From JBDTMC01 sp039934475 (GTDB lineage Bacteria > Acidobacteriota > Terriglobia > Bryobacterales > Bryobacteraceae): a DNA stretch of 7,067 bases. A program made the position numbers and the translations under genes. The DNA is taken from positions 1-7,067 of the forward strand of contig JBDTMC010000415.1 of NCBI GenBank assembly GCA_039934475.1, written 5' to 3'. Numbering within the stretch: position 1 is the first letter of the stretch; every line of letters begins with the position of its first letter. Positions 6,864-7,067 of the stretch are shown here, in pieces. The notes under the pieces were generated by a model, which did no database searches, was not told where the DNA came from, and was given only the letters and a program-made list of their open reading frames with translations.

Positions 6864-7067
6864 ATGAATACCGGGCACAGCCAGAGCGGGCGCATCGTGG
6901 CAACGCTGCTGAGTGTCGCGGTCTTTCTATTCGCCCTGCAACCTTGCCTGGCGAGTCCTGCGCCTGCCCGCACTTACTGCTGCTCCTCGCCGGTTCAGAA
7001 ATGCCACCGTTCGTCGCGAGTGGAAAACTGCGTGATGAGCGGGAATGTCTTCGCGCAACCTGAGGAC
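6864..7067 (+). CDS. Secreted cysteine-rich protein of unknown function, 3' partial
   Basis: The frame is open for 68 codons from the ATG at 6864 to the window edge. A TGA lies directly before the ATG in the same frame (6861-6863), so translation must begin at this ATG or further in, for instance at a GTG at 6897. Either start keeps the hydrophobic stretch IVATLLSVAVFLFAL (11-25), which looks like a Sec signal peptide with likely cleavage in the ASPAPA region (about 30-35). The cysteine in LQPC is not a good lipobox. The mature part begins with a polar, cysteine-rich segment: C39, C40, C47 followed by H48, and C56. This could hold disulfides or bind a metal. There is no clear Shine-Dalgarno sequence, and I do not recognise the family. 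The signal-like N-terminus and the open frame argue for a real gene. Confidence 0.6.
   Translation, partial: MNTGHSQSGRIVATLLSVAVFLFALQPCLASPAPARTYCCSSPVQKCHRSSRVENCVMSGNVFAQPED

Overview
The window looks like a piece of a GC-rich genome from the phylum Acidobacteriota, perhaps a Solibacter/Bryobacter-type lineage. This is inferred from two gene families that are expanded there: an orphan duplicated MacB/FtsX-type permease (the 'ADOP' family) and a giant Oar-like TonB-dependent receptor with an N-terminal carboxypeptidase-regulatory-like domain. Everything I can support is on the + strand; I saw no RNA gene, CRISPR array, insertion sequence or phage gene.

Layout. (1) Positions 2-2527 hold the 3' part of an ABC-transporter permease whose first few dozen codons lie outside the window. 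(2) Positions 2528-2847 are a 320-base gap. It contains a possible 43-residue single-pass membrane peptide (2544-2675) with a -10-like hexamer placed as for a leaderless transcript, a near-perfect 18-bp palindrome (2754-2771), and the strong ribosome binding site of the next gene. (3) Positions 2848-6039 encode the 1063-residue outer-membrane receptor, followed at once by a textbook intrinsic terminator (6059-6094). (4) A new transcription unit starts with a promoter-like pair near 6113-6139 and a strong GAGGAGG ribosome binding site. It encodes a 192-residue Tat-exported protein of the intradiol ring-cleavage dioxygenase family, with all four iron ligands visible (6164-6742). (5) After a 121-base spacer, the 5' end of a secreted cysteine-rich protein of unknown function begins at 6864 and runs off the window.

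How they fit together. The terminator and the separate promoter and ribosome-binding signals argue for independent transcription units rather than one operon. The products share an envelope theme: an inner-membrane permease, an outer-membrane receptor, an exported dioxygenase and a secreted Cys-rich protein. I see no direct evidence that they form one pathway. The most interesting leads are the uncatalogued small ORF at 2544, the palindrome in front of the receptor, the Tat-exported dioxygenase and the truncated Cys-rich gene. None of them proves a new system.
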